Origin: Dirofilaria immitis
Taxonomy: Eukaryota > Nematoda > Chromadorea > Rhabditida > Onchocercidae
DNA: 64,000 bases
Direction of reading: 5' to 3'
Assembly (NCBI GenBank): GCA_024305405.1
Contig: JAKNDB010000107.1
Location: 2,046,001-2,110,000 of the forward strand
Made by a program: the position numbers and the translations under genes. The notes below the pieces were generated by a model. It was not told the DNA's origin. It saw nothing but the letters and a program-made list of their open reading frames with translations, and made no database searches. This document shows positions 11,308 through 25,515 of this stretch, piece by piece (position 1 is the stretch's first letter; every line of letters begins with the position of its first letter).

Positions 11308-14181
11308 ATGAGTATTAGTCGAACAACCCAGGCACAGCGACATTCCGGTTTGAATTTAGTTTAATTTTGAATTTTATTTTGTTTTTCACGTCGAATATTT
11401 AAAAATTGTATGAATAAATTGAAAAGAAATTTTTAGTTCGTTTGCATGCAGCCGAATCAACACGTGTATTAGATGAGGTAACGCGGAAACGACGTTTGAG
11501 AAAACAACTTGATGCCCTTGAGCAGGTTTTTTTGGTATTTGTATTGTTTGGTTTGTATAATCTCTTTCAGTTTCATTTTAAATGTGACTAGCTAATGATT
11601 CTTACCTTTTCTCTTTTTAAGATTAGTTTTGATCATTCAAAACTAAAGATTTCAAAAAAATGAAATTAAGGACTTACTGAAATTCATGTTGTGTTTTCCA
11701 CTGATTCTTTAATTTTCTGTTGCTATTGTTATATAACGAATGATAACTTTCTATTAGGCTGGCTTTTATGATGAAAAATTTTTCATTTTATTAGAAGATA
11801 TTACGAAAATTCTGAATTTTCAAAAGATCATAATGATGTTCTAGAGTGGTCGTATTATTGCTACAGCCTGTGATTGAAATTAGCTGTTAAAATTGTCATT
11901 TTCGTTTTAAAATATTTTTCACAATTTTGCTGATCTGTGCATATTTTTTCATAGCCTCCTTTTGCTTTCTTGATAGTGCACGAAAGATGAAACTGAGACT
12001 TTTGTTTCGTTGATAACATTTAATTTTGCAAGCTGAAATTCAACGCATGGTTTAGCTGAATTTTTTAGGATAATTTTCATGAAGATCCTCATGCACAGTT
12101 GCAATGGCATAAAATATTCCTAAATTTGAAGATGAACAGTTAGGGCAGTCATCGGCTCGTAAAGGAGATGCTGAACCTGGTAATTTTTTTTTATTTTATC
12201 ATGTATAATCTAATGAATTTTAATGTTATTTTTATCATAACTTTCTATCATTCTGCCATCATAACTATCTACAAAATGTCCGAACTATTAAAATTACGAT
12301 ATTTTCATTTCATTTTTCTACTGCGAATTTGAATATGAGTTCTTCGCTATTTCGTCATATTGCATTTTAATTATTTTAAAGTACTGATGACCTATTGACG
12401 GATTTTTTAGTCACAGTATATATTTTTGGTTTGTATAGAAATTTGGACTTTACTTGCAGGAAAGAAAAAGAAGAAATTCAAAGTGGAATATTTTAAACAG
12501 AGATTTCGAAAAATTTCTCTGCTTTAGTAGAAGAGGAATCGGTATGAATATCTTTTCTGTAAACTGTCACTAAACATTTTGTTCAGTTGTTTAAATTATA
12601 TATATGAAATTATCATAATTACAAAAATTTCTGCCAATCATTTATTCAGTTTGTGCAAATTTAGTTTTTTTTGCTAATGATGGAAGAAAAGATTCAGTAA
12701 AGTTGTATTTCGTAATGCTTTGTTGCAGAAAGTATTAAAATTGAATTATTGATGAAATCTAATGCTTTAATATTCCGCTATTTTACATTAATCATTGCGC
12801 AACTTATTTTTGGATTTAATTTGTTTCTTAAGCTGTCGAAATCTACGGAAATTTCGGGTTTTGATGCATATGATGCTGCACGGGCACCACCAAGCTGCAT
12901 ACCGCCACGGCAGTTTTGCGCAGCTTGCGGTTTCTTCTCCAAATACACCTGTATAAGGTGTGGCGCACGGTATTGCTCAATCAGCTGCAGAGATCTGCAT
13001 AATGATACTAGGTAATGATTAGATTGACATTTAACTGATTTAAGTATCCAAAGTAAGTTTCAAGTAAACAGTTTTTTGAAAGAAGAATCGAAAAAGTTTA
13101 GGAATAAAAATTTTTAAATGAATTATTCGGGACTCCTTATCAAGAACAGTAAACTCGATAGCTCGTGATACTTTCGGAAAATTATTCTAATCCTTTTTAG
13201 TCACTGTTCCACCAGGATACTTGTTGTTGGATACTAATCGAATCTTTTTCCATTTGTCTATTTTTTTTTTACATAAAATACGATGAAATCCGATGTGCCA
13301 TAATCAATCAATTTTGAGAATATTAGAAAGTTTCTTTTGTAAAAGTTTCTCCAATTTTCCTTTTCCTCCGTTAACTTCATACAACGCATACAATTGGTGA
13401 AAAAAAAATTTTTTCTTGCGACTCCATTACAAAAATTTTTATCGTTTTGAAGAATCCGAAAATTACACAACAACAAAGTCCATATTTTCAAATTATTCCA
13501 ACAAGGGCTTATCATTATTAAATTATTGAAAAGCAGGCTTCTAAACGGTGGGAAAATAAATAAATTTGGAAAATGCAAAATTTTTCAAAAATCAAAAATA
13601 TTCATTTCCGAATAGAGAAGCTCAATTTAATATATTGCATTGGATTTCTTAAAGATTCATATTATGGGTAATTTTTAGCGGACATAGGCTAATCATTCGG
13701 GAATCGCCTACTTAAGTCATGTATGAAGTAGGAATGTTTAAAATGTTTCGGCAAAGTTATAAAAATTTAAAGTCAATTTCTATAAAATCGTAGAATTGGA
13801 ATTATAAATTTTTATGTAACGTTTCGAAGTATTTCATCACTTCTGACTTATGCGAAGTTTCCAAGAAGATATGAAATCTATATCTCTCTCTAAAATATTT
13901 ACCGCTTAATATTTCATGGATTCGGTACTATTAAAATGCATTGTATATAAACGACAGGCGGTAAATATTGACGTATCTATGAATATTAGATTTGTTTCAA
14001 AATATTGCATTTCCTGAAAGAAATATTTCACTAACAAAAGGAATAATCATTCCTTTTGTTTTAGCAATAAGTGAATTGCAGTACATATTGGCGACCATGC
14101 AATCATCAGTATATTGATTTTGAATTCAGAGGATTTCTGTAAACATGATTGTAATTTAGGTGTTTGAAATGGACAGTTTGA
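11308..14181 (+). CDS. ZNHIT1: ZNHIT1: zinc finger HIT-domain subunit of the SRCAP/SWR1 remodeller
   Basis: Homolog of human ZNHIT1 and yeast Vps71/Swc6, nuclear subunits of the complex that deposits histone H2A.Z. Exons: 11308-11347, 11437-11525, 12069-12179, 12460-12541, 12833-13011, 14160-14181. The order of blocks is diagnostic: RVLDEVTRKRRLRKQLDALE, DNFHEDPHAQL, KKKKKFKVEYFKQRF, then the HIT finger FCAACGFFSKYTCIRCGARY with CSISCRDLHNDTR, and CLKWTV at the very end, identical to the human C-terminus. All zinc ligands are present. The last exon is only 22 bases and follows an 1148-base intron. Two single-base contractions break the frame as written: the A4 run at 12111-12114 (exon 3) and the A5 run at 12509-12513 (exon 4). 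Adding one A to each restores the family sequence and every intron phase, giving 174 residues (human 154). Confidence 0.93.
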
Positions 14182-17100
14182 GAAGGAATCTCAGGGAAGA
14201 AGAATGAAATGAAGCGAAATGGAAATCTTGAGGAATTTGTAATTTATGACCAAGAACTTTTGTAGCATTTGGTACCAATTTCTATTGGAGTATTGTTTAA
14301 TTTTCAAAAGTTCCACCTTACTTTTACATATGATATTGTTATTGTGTATTTTTGAAATGAGCATAAACAGGAATAAGATGCATTATCGATGAAGAGAATA
14401 TACGACGTTTTCAATCAATCATTCAGCCATTTTCTATATTGCGCATAAGAGAAATGTAGGTAGAAAAGGGTGGTATCGTTGCAATGAACGGGGAGACATT
14501 GTCACCTTGTATGATCCCCAGATTGGCCTCTTTTCCTCTCTTTGTCGAAAATCTTCGCCTGATAGTCTTTGCTTGATCATATCTTTGATTGGTTTCTGGG
14601 CAATATTTATATATACCTGTATAGGAAAGGTAATGATCAAACATTGTCAGCACATGTTGTTACTTCAAATCTTTTCGTCTGTAATCTTGAGGAGTACTAT
14701 AATCCTTTTTTCTATTTTTATCGCCCATTCTCAATCTGATCTGCTGCACAGATAATGTTACTTTCCCTGTTCACTTAGTATATGGAAAAATTACATTTTA
14801 TGCATTGGGCAAATACTATGACTTTTACAATCACTATCATAATCATCAATCATTTTTGTAATAAAGAAGTTCCTCGAACAACAATTGTATATTCGTCGTC
14901 AATTAGCTATTCGAAATGATTTGAAAGATAAAAAGAAGAGGAATATCGAAATACTACAATTATTTGAATATTCAATGTAAAACATTTATTGGTAACATTG
15001 GCAAACATTATTTCTCTTTTGAGGGGAATTAATGGTGTCATTTCGATTAATCATTCATTATCGTTAATAGCGATACTTTCTTTTCTATTCATTATCTATC
15101 CATTTTCAATTTTTATGTTTCATATTTTACATTTTACTTTTTTTTTTTAAGATTTATTTTTATATTTAATTATTTTCGAATTGCTTTCTTTAATAGAGGT
15201 CGAGGTAGGAATTTATATATTAACAATTCATGTCTTAACCTCATTATTATCCTCTATAACAATTTGTATCTTAGCTTCATCATTATCCTATATAACAGCT
15301 TGTATCTTAGCTTCATCATTATCCTATATAGCAGTTTGTGTCATAGCTTCATCATTATCTTCTAGAGCAGTTTGTATCTTAGCTTCATCATTATCTTCTT
15401 TAACAGATGTCTATACAAACCGAGCTAATTAAATTTCCTACTAAATGCCATCCGTTTTCATAATATATACTATTAAATCTGCTGCTTCTTATAACTGCAA
15501 ATTATATACATGCTAATTTTAAAATGAAAAAAACTATTCACAATGTTTTTATGGAAGATTGATGTAAAAGATGTTTGTATGTATATAGGACAAATGACGT
15601 ATATATATATACACATATATATAAATAATTTATAGACAGATTATTAGTAGCTAATTATCTTTAAAATAATCCGTAACAATTAAATAAAACAAATTATATG
15701 CTTTTGTTTTTTTTTTTTCTCTTCTTTTTTTTTTGCAATAAAAATAGATTTATTTGTGATATATTTGCAAATTATTAGCTTAAATAATGAATGAAAAATT
15801 AAATGATCAGTTTTTTTTCTTTTTTTCTTTTCTGATATTAACTTTTATATTATAAAATTTTACAACGATTAATACGAGATTATTTTTAGGACTTCTTTAT
15901 AATATGCATATTAGTGATATCAAAGTTAAAACTTTTACATATGATATTGGGGATATATATATATATATACATATATGTTGATAGCAAAAGATTGTCGAAT
16001 ATTAAGATATAATGAGAGAAAAAGATTACATTGAAAAATATTTTATATTGATCGAAAGAAAGATAAAATAGAATGATATGAAATAAGATGATAACTACTA
16101 GACGATGTATTTAGTATTCTACAGTTATCATAATTCTACACTTATTATATTTATAAATTTTATGAATTTAATATTTCTAAATATAATAGATATTCGAAAG
16201 GTTCAAAATCTTATATAAATCATTAGCGGATACTATATGAAACATATAATTGCTTTATTGCTGAGATGAAAAATAAATTAATCAAATGATTTTGATCAAT
16301 TTCCATAATTTATTTTTACATCTTTCATAATCTGTAGTGAAAAATTAACTAGTAAATTGGTGTTTAAGATATTTCCAATTTTTGAGTTGATCAAATGAAA
16401 TGCTAAATCAGGATTTATGGATGATTTGTTGTTGATATGAGTGAAGATGTTATAATGCTAAAATGACCTTCGAGAAAGATAACATATAATGGGAAATGCC
16501 GCCATGATAGAGAGAAAAGACGCTTTCGTATCGTTTGGAATAAACGATGTCGCATTTTGCCCCAACTGTTGCTGCTATTATAGATGATGTCAATGAGCTA
16601 TAGTGGTAAAGGTCAGGATTATGATGATCTAATAATTATCATTATTTTTTCCCCCTCCCCCACCTGCTCTTTTATTATTAATCCTTGGTAAGCTATTCTT
16701 TTTAAGCTTTTCTATTATTTTAATATAATAAATATTTTATCTTTCGAGAATTATTTTTACAATTATTACGGGTACTAAAAGAAATTTATATTTTAGTATT
16801 TCAGTATGATAGCAAAATTTTATTCTTTTAAATGGTTTATCATTTACCGATATTATTATTCTGTTTGATGTGATACTGTATTATTCTATGTTACTATTTA
16901 TTATAAAATTGGCAGTCATTTTTTATTATAAAAAAAATTCGATAAAAATAGGAAATGAAATTTTAAGTTTCAATTTTAATTTCGACTTTCTTTTAGTATT
17001 ATTTTCATTTTACTTATTAACACAATCTTTTTCTTTCTTTTATTCAATACTATTTTATAAACATTCATTTCTTTCGCTTACTTTTCTTTTTTATTTTTGA

Positions 17101-20100
17101 TAAAATTAAACGAAGATAAAGAGTAGTAGAAGAAAGTGTTTTATCTTTAATTACTGATAAACGATATATCGATGATATTTTTAGATAGAGAAATATTCAA
17201 ACCTTATCCTACAAAATAACAATAACAGTTATTGAGATGATTTTTTTTGATAATAAATGGATTTATTGTTAATACTTATAAAGATCAATCGATTGTAACA
17301 AAATTTTTGAATTGTAATTTTAAATTAGAATTTTCCTTTTGTCCAATCTCTCTGTTTAAAATCCAGTTCTCTCATTCTAAGATCATTTTACAACAATCTT
17401 TTTACTCTTTTAGCATCATTTTTTCTTTTTTCTCTTTATCACACTTTTTAGCTATCATATCAATTGTTTAATCATTCTTGATTGAAAATTTTTCAATTTT
17501 ACAAATATATTATCTTTACAATTACTTATCAATTTTTATCAACAGATAAGATTTTTTTTTATCTCAATATTATATTATTTTAAATAATTTAATAATTCAA
17601 TGTTTAATAGAATTTTAATCATAAATTCTTCATTAAATCCTATTCAAATTAGCATAATATAAACATATCTAATTGAAATTTATCATTATCGAAATTATTA
17701 TCGTAAGAAGTGAAATATTTCAAATAATAGTATATAAATATTTTAAATTATATTTACTTTACAATTTATATAGTACAATTCAAATATGATGATGAAAAGT
17801 TATTTACAGAAGAAATGTCCTCTTCGTCTGTTTATTTATTGTTTATGCATACCTGACAGAAGTAGTTAGTTTATTTGGTGGGAATAATGATTGAGGTATT
17901 ATTAAACATTAACACTCTCGATCTCATCCAGTAATGGTCATCGTAAAGAATTTAGAGAGATGACGAAGTTATTCCCTCTGTCCACTTCAAACTAGTCCTC
18001 AATCTTCATTTTACTTCACTCTTGTATCCTACTTTCATCCATTCAAAACTTCTAATCTTCTCAGGAGATCTTTTTATTATATATTCATCATTTTTTAGCA
18101 GTAATATTTTAAATACGATGCTTTAATTAATTAAATTATTAATATTTGATTGATGAGAGATTATTTTTAAAAGTTTTAATTTATCAATTTGTAAAGGAAA
18201 GAATATCATTTATAGGCATTGATAAGATAAGATGAAATAAATAAAAGGATAAGCGCTTAAATTTCAATTACTTAATTTCGGAATATTTAATTTATTATAT
18301 TCCAACGTAAGTTTCACAACATGCAAATAATTAATTTGAATAGATTATTAGTATTTGTCTAAATCATTAATAAAATATGTTTATCAATTTATATTTATTT
18401 ATATATGATAGATTGGAAATATTTTGCGAAATTCAAAGGAAAAAAAAGATATTCTTATTATTCAAAATAATCTTAAAAGGAATTTTTAATTTCATATCGG
18501 AAATTATTATGATTTCTGATCATTTATAAATTTATTTAGATTTTTCAGATATTCTCTTATTTCTTTACTGATATTTTATATGAAATTTACTAATATCTTT
18601 TATTATATGATTAATGGAATAAATTTGATAAGATAATTTTGATACCTGATGTAATCTTATTTGTTAGCTAAAATATAAGCATAAAGTTTTAAATTTATTA
18701 AATTAATCATATATGAAAGTAACTGCATACATTACAAATTATCATAAAGCTTTCTTTTTTCTTTGTAAAAGAAGAAATATTGTAGCATTATCAGTGAGCT
18801 TTATTTAATTAAAATTCATAATTATAAATTCAAATTAATTTTGAAAATAATAATGGAAAAAGATAATTAGTTGAGAAAAAACTAATTAGCACTAATTTAT
18901 GATTATAATATAAGAAAAGTAAAGCTAATTTTTTTGAGGAACAGAATGTTATATTCATTTCAGATGTAGTAAAAGATGGAGAAATGTTAATTGTTAAGGA
19001 AGTTCAAAAAAAAAAAAAAAAAAAAGGTCAGGAAGTTCAGAGGAAATTCGAGAATTTTAAACTTTCTTTTAATTCCTCAAATAAATCAAAAACCATATAG
19101 ATATTTGTATTCCTATTTCTTCAAACAATTCTTCGACAATAAATTTTTCCCATTTTCTTCCGAATTTAAACGAACGATAATGAAAAGGTAGTAACCAGTT
19201 TCTTCTTTTCTTTCCTTCTTTCTTTTCTTCTTCTTTTCATTTAATCCTTTCTTCCTTCTTTACTTCTCTTTAATGTTTGTTCCTCTTTTATCATGGTATT
19301 TTGATTCTTTTCCTTTCTTAACATACGAAAAATTTTCATCATTCATTACATCATTTGTGAATTCAAGTTTTTTCAACTTATCATCTAACTTATCTTCCTA
19401 TCATTAATGCCTTTCTAATATAAATTACATGCATGATATCATCCGATATTATCATTTATTTCATGACACTTTCAAAATCTCATTAATCCTTTCTTCTAAA
19501 ATATTCTTATCACATTCACTTCTTTTGTTTGTTTGTTTGTTTGTTTTTTTTTTTGAAATTTTTGTTTATTCGTTGATAGCGTAAAAATGTTCTCAATTTT
19601 AACAAACGAATGAATAATTAATTGTAAGAGAAAAATTCGTATGATAATTTCTTACGAACTGAGAAATAATATATTTCAATATATGGCAATAAAATAATTG
19701 ATATAATCATATATCTATCAATTATTATGATTTTTTTCTTTATAATTTAATTTATGATTTTTTTTCGCCAATTTTAATTCTAATATAAATCAAAAAATTG
19801 ATGAAATTTTATCATATTTATATCTTTCTATTTCAATTATTATACATTGATTTATATATTAAAATTTAAGTTTAAATTGTATTTCATATAAAATACAATT
19901 TATTGATTGAAATTTATTTTCTAAAATGATCATAACAATTGTAGTTGATCGTAAAATAATATTAATGAAAAATAGCATAGGAAATGAAATTTTAAATATT
20001 TTTAATTAACAATTTAAAGTATAAACTAAAACATCGATTCATTAGATAATCAACGAAAGTTTTAAAAATGCTTTATAGAGCTAATTATTTTACTATCAAC

Positions 20101-20468
20101 ATTGCAAATGTTAAATGATTAGATAAATAGATAAAGTTATGGTTTTGATGAAAAACTCATTTATATCGTATCTAATATATATTTATATAAAATAACATTC
20201 AGCTTATCTGATCTGGCTTAATATTTTAGTAAAAGAAAAATCTGAATTGGATTATTTAGAAATTATTATTATTATTAGAATTTTTTCAATTTAATAATGA
20301 AGGAAAACAGAGAAATTAACAAATGAAACAAACAGAGCTTATCATTAATTATCAGAATGTCTTGACACATTTTAATTTTAGGATAGTTGCATGTTGTTGA
20401 TTTGTCAAAAAGACTTGATATGATTAAATTTAATCTGTAAAGATTGTTTCAGAAATCATTTCTTCTAT
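14182..20468. other. 6.3 kb gene-free stretch between ZNHIT1 and FAM43
   Basis: Strongly A/T-rich. It contains a 36-base minisatellite (15232-15411), (AT)-rich patches near 15600 and 15955, and pyrimidine-rich tracts near 17000-17420 and 19200-19260. Short open frames at 14423-14755, 16870-17100 and 17247-17471 have Phe/Ile/Leu/Ser-rich translations typical of chance frames in A/T-rich DNA, with no paired splice sites. It probably holds the FAM43 regulatory region and possibly a non-coding first exon. Confidence 0.5.
15232..15411. repeat. 36-base minisatellite, five head-to-tail copies
   Basis: Five copies of a 36-base unit start at 15232, 15268, 15304, 15340 and 15376. Each contains a variant of cttagcttcatcattatc, and copies differ at a few positions. 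Because 36 is divisible by three, one + strand frame stays open through the array and would repeat a 12-residue block containing LASSLS. I see no splice or family evidence that it is translated. Confidence 0.9.
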
Positions 20469-23400
20469 ATGTCAACATTTTTAACTAGCACTACAAATAT
20501 CAATAATGGTAATGATAACGTGAATGATAAAACGTCAATTAGTACAATACAATTTTTGACATTTCCATTTCGTCGACGACGGAAACATTATACGATAAAT
20601 CCACCAGATGATACTTATCATGTTATTTATCTTGGTAATGTATTGACTATAATCGCAAAAGGTATATTTTTATCTTTTTAATCAAATACATTTCTCGTAT
20701 TTACTAATTGTTACGTTGCAAATGAATATATATTTATATATACTATATATAATATAAGCAATGTACACGTGTTCACGTACGCACGTGTATATCAATCATT
20801 TTTGGTTCATAATCAAACGTATTTATAATCATAATTAAATTTAATGATTTTTTTTTGCGGGAATAATGTTTATGAAATATTTAATTTGATAAGTAGTTTT
20901 GTTTTGAGAAAAAAAGAAATCATTACGAGATAGTTAAAGTTGAATTTCAGCAGAATTCCAATTCTGAAGCATAAGTGGAAGATATTTTAGGAATATGTAA
21001 ATGTACGATTATTTCACATCAATAGTTTTGAAATGAAAGAAATTCGTTAATATAGATGATTTATATGAAGTATCAAAATAACACTTCAGAATGCTAAAAA
21101 GCTATCCTTTGCTTGATTCTTATTGATTACCTTCATTATATGCTAAGTTTAGAAAGCATCATTTCAGGTGAAGAATGTTTAGAGAAGCCACTCTCATTAA
21201 TTTGGCATACTTATTGTAATAGGCAACGTGCTCAACTTCCCATGAAACTTACCGTTACACGTTCGGGACTTAAAGTTAGTGATATACGAAAATTATAGCA
21301 GCATGAAGGCAAACTTGATATAGAGAAATTTTAATAAATTTTATCATTTTATCAGATGATTTTTATTCAGCTCTTCGATTTTAAGTAAGTTTACTTCAAA
21401 ATTTATTAAATTTTTGATAATATAATCAGAAAAGAAGAAAGATTGGAAAAGATATTACTTTCGTTTATATTAGTTCTGTTTATCTTTTGTATTCAATTAA
21501 AATTCATATGTAAACAAGTTCTTCGAGTATTTCAAGATATTCCAGTTTTAGAAATGAAAATATTAGCTATCAAAATGATAAATGAAATGATAGTTTGAGG
21601 AAGAATTATATGAATAAGATGAGATAGAATAATTTAATATAAATATGATAATAAATATATGATAATCTAATGAATTGATAACAAACTCTATGCTACTATA
21701 TTTCTAGTACAAATTGAAATGAAAATGATCAGTGAATTTGATAGTAGTTAAATGAACATAAGTTTTTCTTATCTTAAATGTTAAATGATAATAAACAATT
21801 TCAACTTTATATATACAATCATTTTTAGGCAGAAACAAAACAGCAAGGTATGACGGAGTATTGGTCACATCGAATAACATATTGTTTGGCACCGTCTAAT
21901 TTTCCACGGGTATTTTGTTGGGTTTATAAACATGAAGGGAAGAAGATGAAACCGGAATTGAGGTATTATATCATAGTTACAATTTTTGTTCCACAATTTG
22001 AAAATGAATCATCTGAAATAAATTTGCTATGAAAGGATAAGAATGATTGGATAAGATAATTTTTTTTTTCGATAATTAATCAACTTTTTAAATTTATTTT
22101 TCATTTATTCAATGCACAATAGAATCATAAATCATAAATCAATAATGATAATTGATTTTTCGAAATATTCGATACTTATTTTTTTCTTTATTTATATAAT
22201 AGATTAGATTAGGTGTAGCAACATGAAGTATTGCTAATACTAGTTGATAAATATTGATATATATGTTATCGTAAATCTTAGATGCCATGCAGCATTATGC
22301 AAAAAGCTATCAGATCCATATAAAATCGCTCAAACACTCGAATATTATCTACGAGCTGCTCTTCAGGTTAATTATCCTTTTCTATTGAATTATCATTACA
22401 GAAATGCTTCAAGTTATCTATCATATCATTCTAACAAATTAATCATTCTTTTGATTGATCCATCAATTGTTATTCTCTAAAATAAACTGATGATGTTTTT
22501 AATCAAAAATCAATATTAAAATTAATGAAATATTAAGAGCAATAATATTTTACAATGTTGCTATTTCTTATCTGAACATTATCATCTTAAATCTTCTCCT
22601 GTATTAATTCACTTCCCGCAAGATGGATCCATCTCAACTACAACTAATATCCGATCAGCAACTGACTACATTTAATCATTATTTTAACAGATATCAGTTG
22701 AATATAATGAAATAAATATTGGAATTCAAAAATATTAAAAATCAAAAATTTGATTTTTATTAATATTTTCTTCTTATCTGATCATTTTACTACCATATTG
22801 AAAATAATATATACATTTGAGAATCTAATGATTTTGACGATATCACTATGTCTCATATATTTCATTTATTATATTTATATGATAATTACTTTTTCTTAGA
22901 TTTGAAAATTGAAATTTAAATTATTCATGTTATTTCTGTTATTAATTTAAGTAATATTTATAATAACTGAATTGAATTTTAGGAATATCGTCGTGAAAAA
23001 TTATGCCGTCAAAATGCTCGAATCAATGCCCTAATTATTGGACAGCCATCGACTGGACCTAAAAGGTATTCTAAATTTTTTAAATACTAATTTGAAATAA
23101 CAATGATTTTTATAATTTTAATATATGATTATCTTGTATTCTTCTTTTTTCAATCCATATTAATTTTTAATTTAGGAAACTATTGCTGCAAACGGGTTCA
23201 CTCAATTTTCGTCCTCCAATTGGCCGTTCAAGAAGTGCTCCGAGATTGTTTGCTATTGATGAGGAAAATGAATATCTCGAAGAGCAACAGGTTTTTAACT
23301 TTATTAGGGAAATATTATTAATTAGTTTCGTTCCAGATACCTAAATTTTACTGTATTCTGAGTAAATTCCTAAATAGAGCGAGAATTTGATTCAAGATCG

Positions 23401-24293
23401 AATTCTTTCCCTTATCAAATTATCTCTCTGAATTCATTAATATTTTGTGTGCCACTTTCTTTTTATTTTTAATATATAATTTATGCTGATTTTTTTATTT
23501 TTGAAGGAATTTCTGAGAAATATTTCTGAAAAGTAAAGAGAGAGAATTTCAGGAAGAATATTCAGACGCGGATTCATCATGTTATGGAGAATCGCCGATT
23601 AATGGTGATGCTTGTAGTACGAATAGTATAGAAAGTAATGAGACAGCAGAAATTCCTCTCTCTCGACAGAATTCTTTTCGGGGTTTATTTATCATTTCAT
23701 ATTTTCATTATCAGAAAAAAGAGCATCCTCTCAGTAATAGATGAAGTTAAGAAAAGGAAAAAAAAAAAACGATGAACTGACGAGATTGATTCAGTATCTT
23801 CATTATATTATTATTGTCAAAACTATTTTAAATAGTGAAGAAAAAATTTTTCCCTATTTTTAATACTATTTCTTTGATCTTTAAAGCAATATTTGAAATC
23901 AGGTAAATTATTTGTATTTTTTTAGGTAATGATCATAGGAAGAACTTAATCAGGAAACTATATAATAAGAGTCTAGAGCAAGAAGAACAACAGATTGAAT
24001 CGCTGGCTAGCGACTTCAGCTCAAACTTAGAATCTGGCCCATCCAGTATTAGTTCAGATGATGGAGTGCAGTCTACTGATTCAGAAAATCGTTCCTGGAA
24101 ATTACGAAGGTTACCAAGCTCAGAAGAGCGATCAGAACGAGAAATAGATACAGTTAGCGAAGAGTCTGGTTATCATGATTTCGATGATAGCTTTAATAGC
24201 GGTACTGCTGACAATGATGATGGTTGTCACAATAGTAAAATTCATTATGATGATGATGAAAGTCAGTATGATGAACAAGTTACTGCACTTTAA
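20469..24293 (+). CDS. FAM43: FAM43-family protein with a PID/PTB domain
   Basis: Ortholog of vertebrate FAM43A/FAM43B, poorly characterised cytoplasmic proteins with a phosphotyrosine-interaction (PID) fold. Exons: 20469-20661, 21168-21274, 21829-21962, 22282-22366, 22983-23065, 23176-23290, 23553-23682, 23926-24293; every junction is in phase, giving 404 residues. The PID region runs from about residue 40 to 175: DDTYHVIYLGN, then IWHTYC, PMKLTVTRSGLK, YWSHRITYCLAP, PRVFCWVYKHEGKKMK and LRCHAALCKK, matching vertebrate TVLYLGN, KIWSK, MKLTVSAQGI, HRVTYCVAD, KVFAWVYRHE and LRCHAVLV. A second family signature, RKLLLQ followed by RPPIGRSRSAP, lies in exon 6. The C-terminal 150 residues are acidic and Ser-rich and probably disordered. 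If the exon 7 donor (23682) is not used, the frame reads on about 20 codons to a TGA at 23740-23742, a possible shorter isoform. No frameshift was seen. Upstream non-coding exons are possible. Confidence 0.92.
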
Positions 24294-25479
24294 TATCATT
24301 TCCTGAATCGTTCGACTTATTGAACATCTATTTAGCTTGCTTAATTTGATGCCAGATAAAATAGATATCTAGAAATATCATAAAACATGATTACAAAAGT
24401 TGTCCCAAATGAAATAAACATCAAAGATAATGAAAAATAGTAATATCAAATCGTAATATTAAGTAGTAAGTGTTCGATCATAGATCTATTACATCTTATC
24501 AAATAAATTTATCACGAATGGTGACCATTCGAGTGATAAATATGGTGCAATATTTTCCACTCATTTCATTAAGTACAATCATTTTTAATCAATTTCTTTG
24601 ATTTATTTTTATCATCTTCCAATATGGTTTTTTTTTCGCTGTTAGATAAAAGAATTTTGAATATCATTTATGCGAAAATTAAATTTTATATTAATCCATT
24701 TAATTTTTTAATTTGAAAAATATTGCTATTTTAATTTCAGGTTATGATAATTAATTTTAGGCTATGATAACTGTTCAACATATTTGCACAACTTGAAAGC
24801 CATCTTATGCTTTGTTATTAAAAATTAGTCTCACATCGTAGTAAATTTATTCGAAAAGAGTAAACAAACAATAATTGTTTGAATTATTGTTTATTCTTTT
24901 CTTGGGAAAAGTTAGATGATAAGTTAGGACAACAATATAATCCAAATAATGACATATTATTTATTTATTTTCTTTTGTATTATTACAAAAATACCACTAT
25001 GATATTATGACTTATAGCGTTTTTTTTTTCTGAGAATTTTAAAAAATAATTTTTCGATCAAAAATTATTGTAAATATTTGTTGGGAATTTTCCTGAAGAG
25101 AAATAATATTGCATTATTATATATGTGATTATTGTTTATTTGCAAAATAAATATGATTCATATTAACTTGTTAAACATATTAATACATCTAAATATTTTG
25201 ATAATAAAATAATATAAACAAATTAATCATTTTATCTAATGATAATACTGAATATTTTTCGAACAATAAAATTAATTATAACAAATAGCTCTAACGAATT
25301 AAATGACATTTTGTCTTCGATGAAATAAATGAGATTCCTTGAAATACGGAATCTGAATCTTCAAGGATATTGAATCTTACTGTAATGATTTATTACAATT
25401 TGAAGTATTATGGGAAATATTGGATTAAATGTATAATAAAGTTGCAGGAAAATGTTATGTCACAGCGGGTAATGGGTAA

Positions 25480-25515
25480 TTTTTTTTTTTTTTTTTGGGG
25501 GTGGGGTGGGGGGGT
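25480..25515 (+). repeat. poly(T) joined to a G-rich tract (possible G-quadruplex)
   Basis: About 17 T residues are followed directly by G5-T-G4-T-G7. Two further GGG runs lie within 30 bases upstream (gcgggtaatgggt). On the + strand this can supply four G-triplets. Such a tract is conspicuous in this A/T-rich DNA. It could also be an assembly artefact at a homopolymer. Confidence 0.7.

Noticed and set aside
13258..13578. 106-codon minus-strand frame
   Set aside because: It lies wholly in the long last intron of ZNHIT1, is Phe/Asn/Lys-rich, and has no splice partners or family resemblance.
14423..14755. Three overlapping open frames on both strands
   Set aside because: Overlap on both strands with no conserved motif or paired splice sites; chance frames in slightly less A/T-rich DNA.
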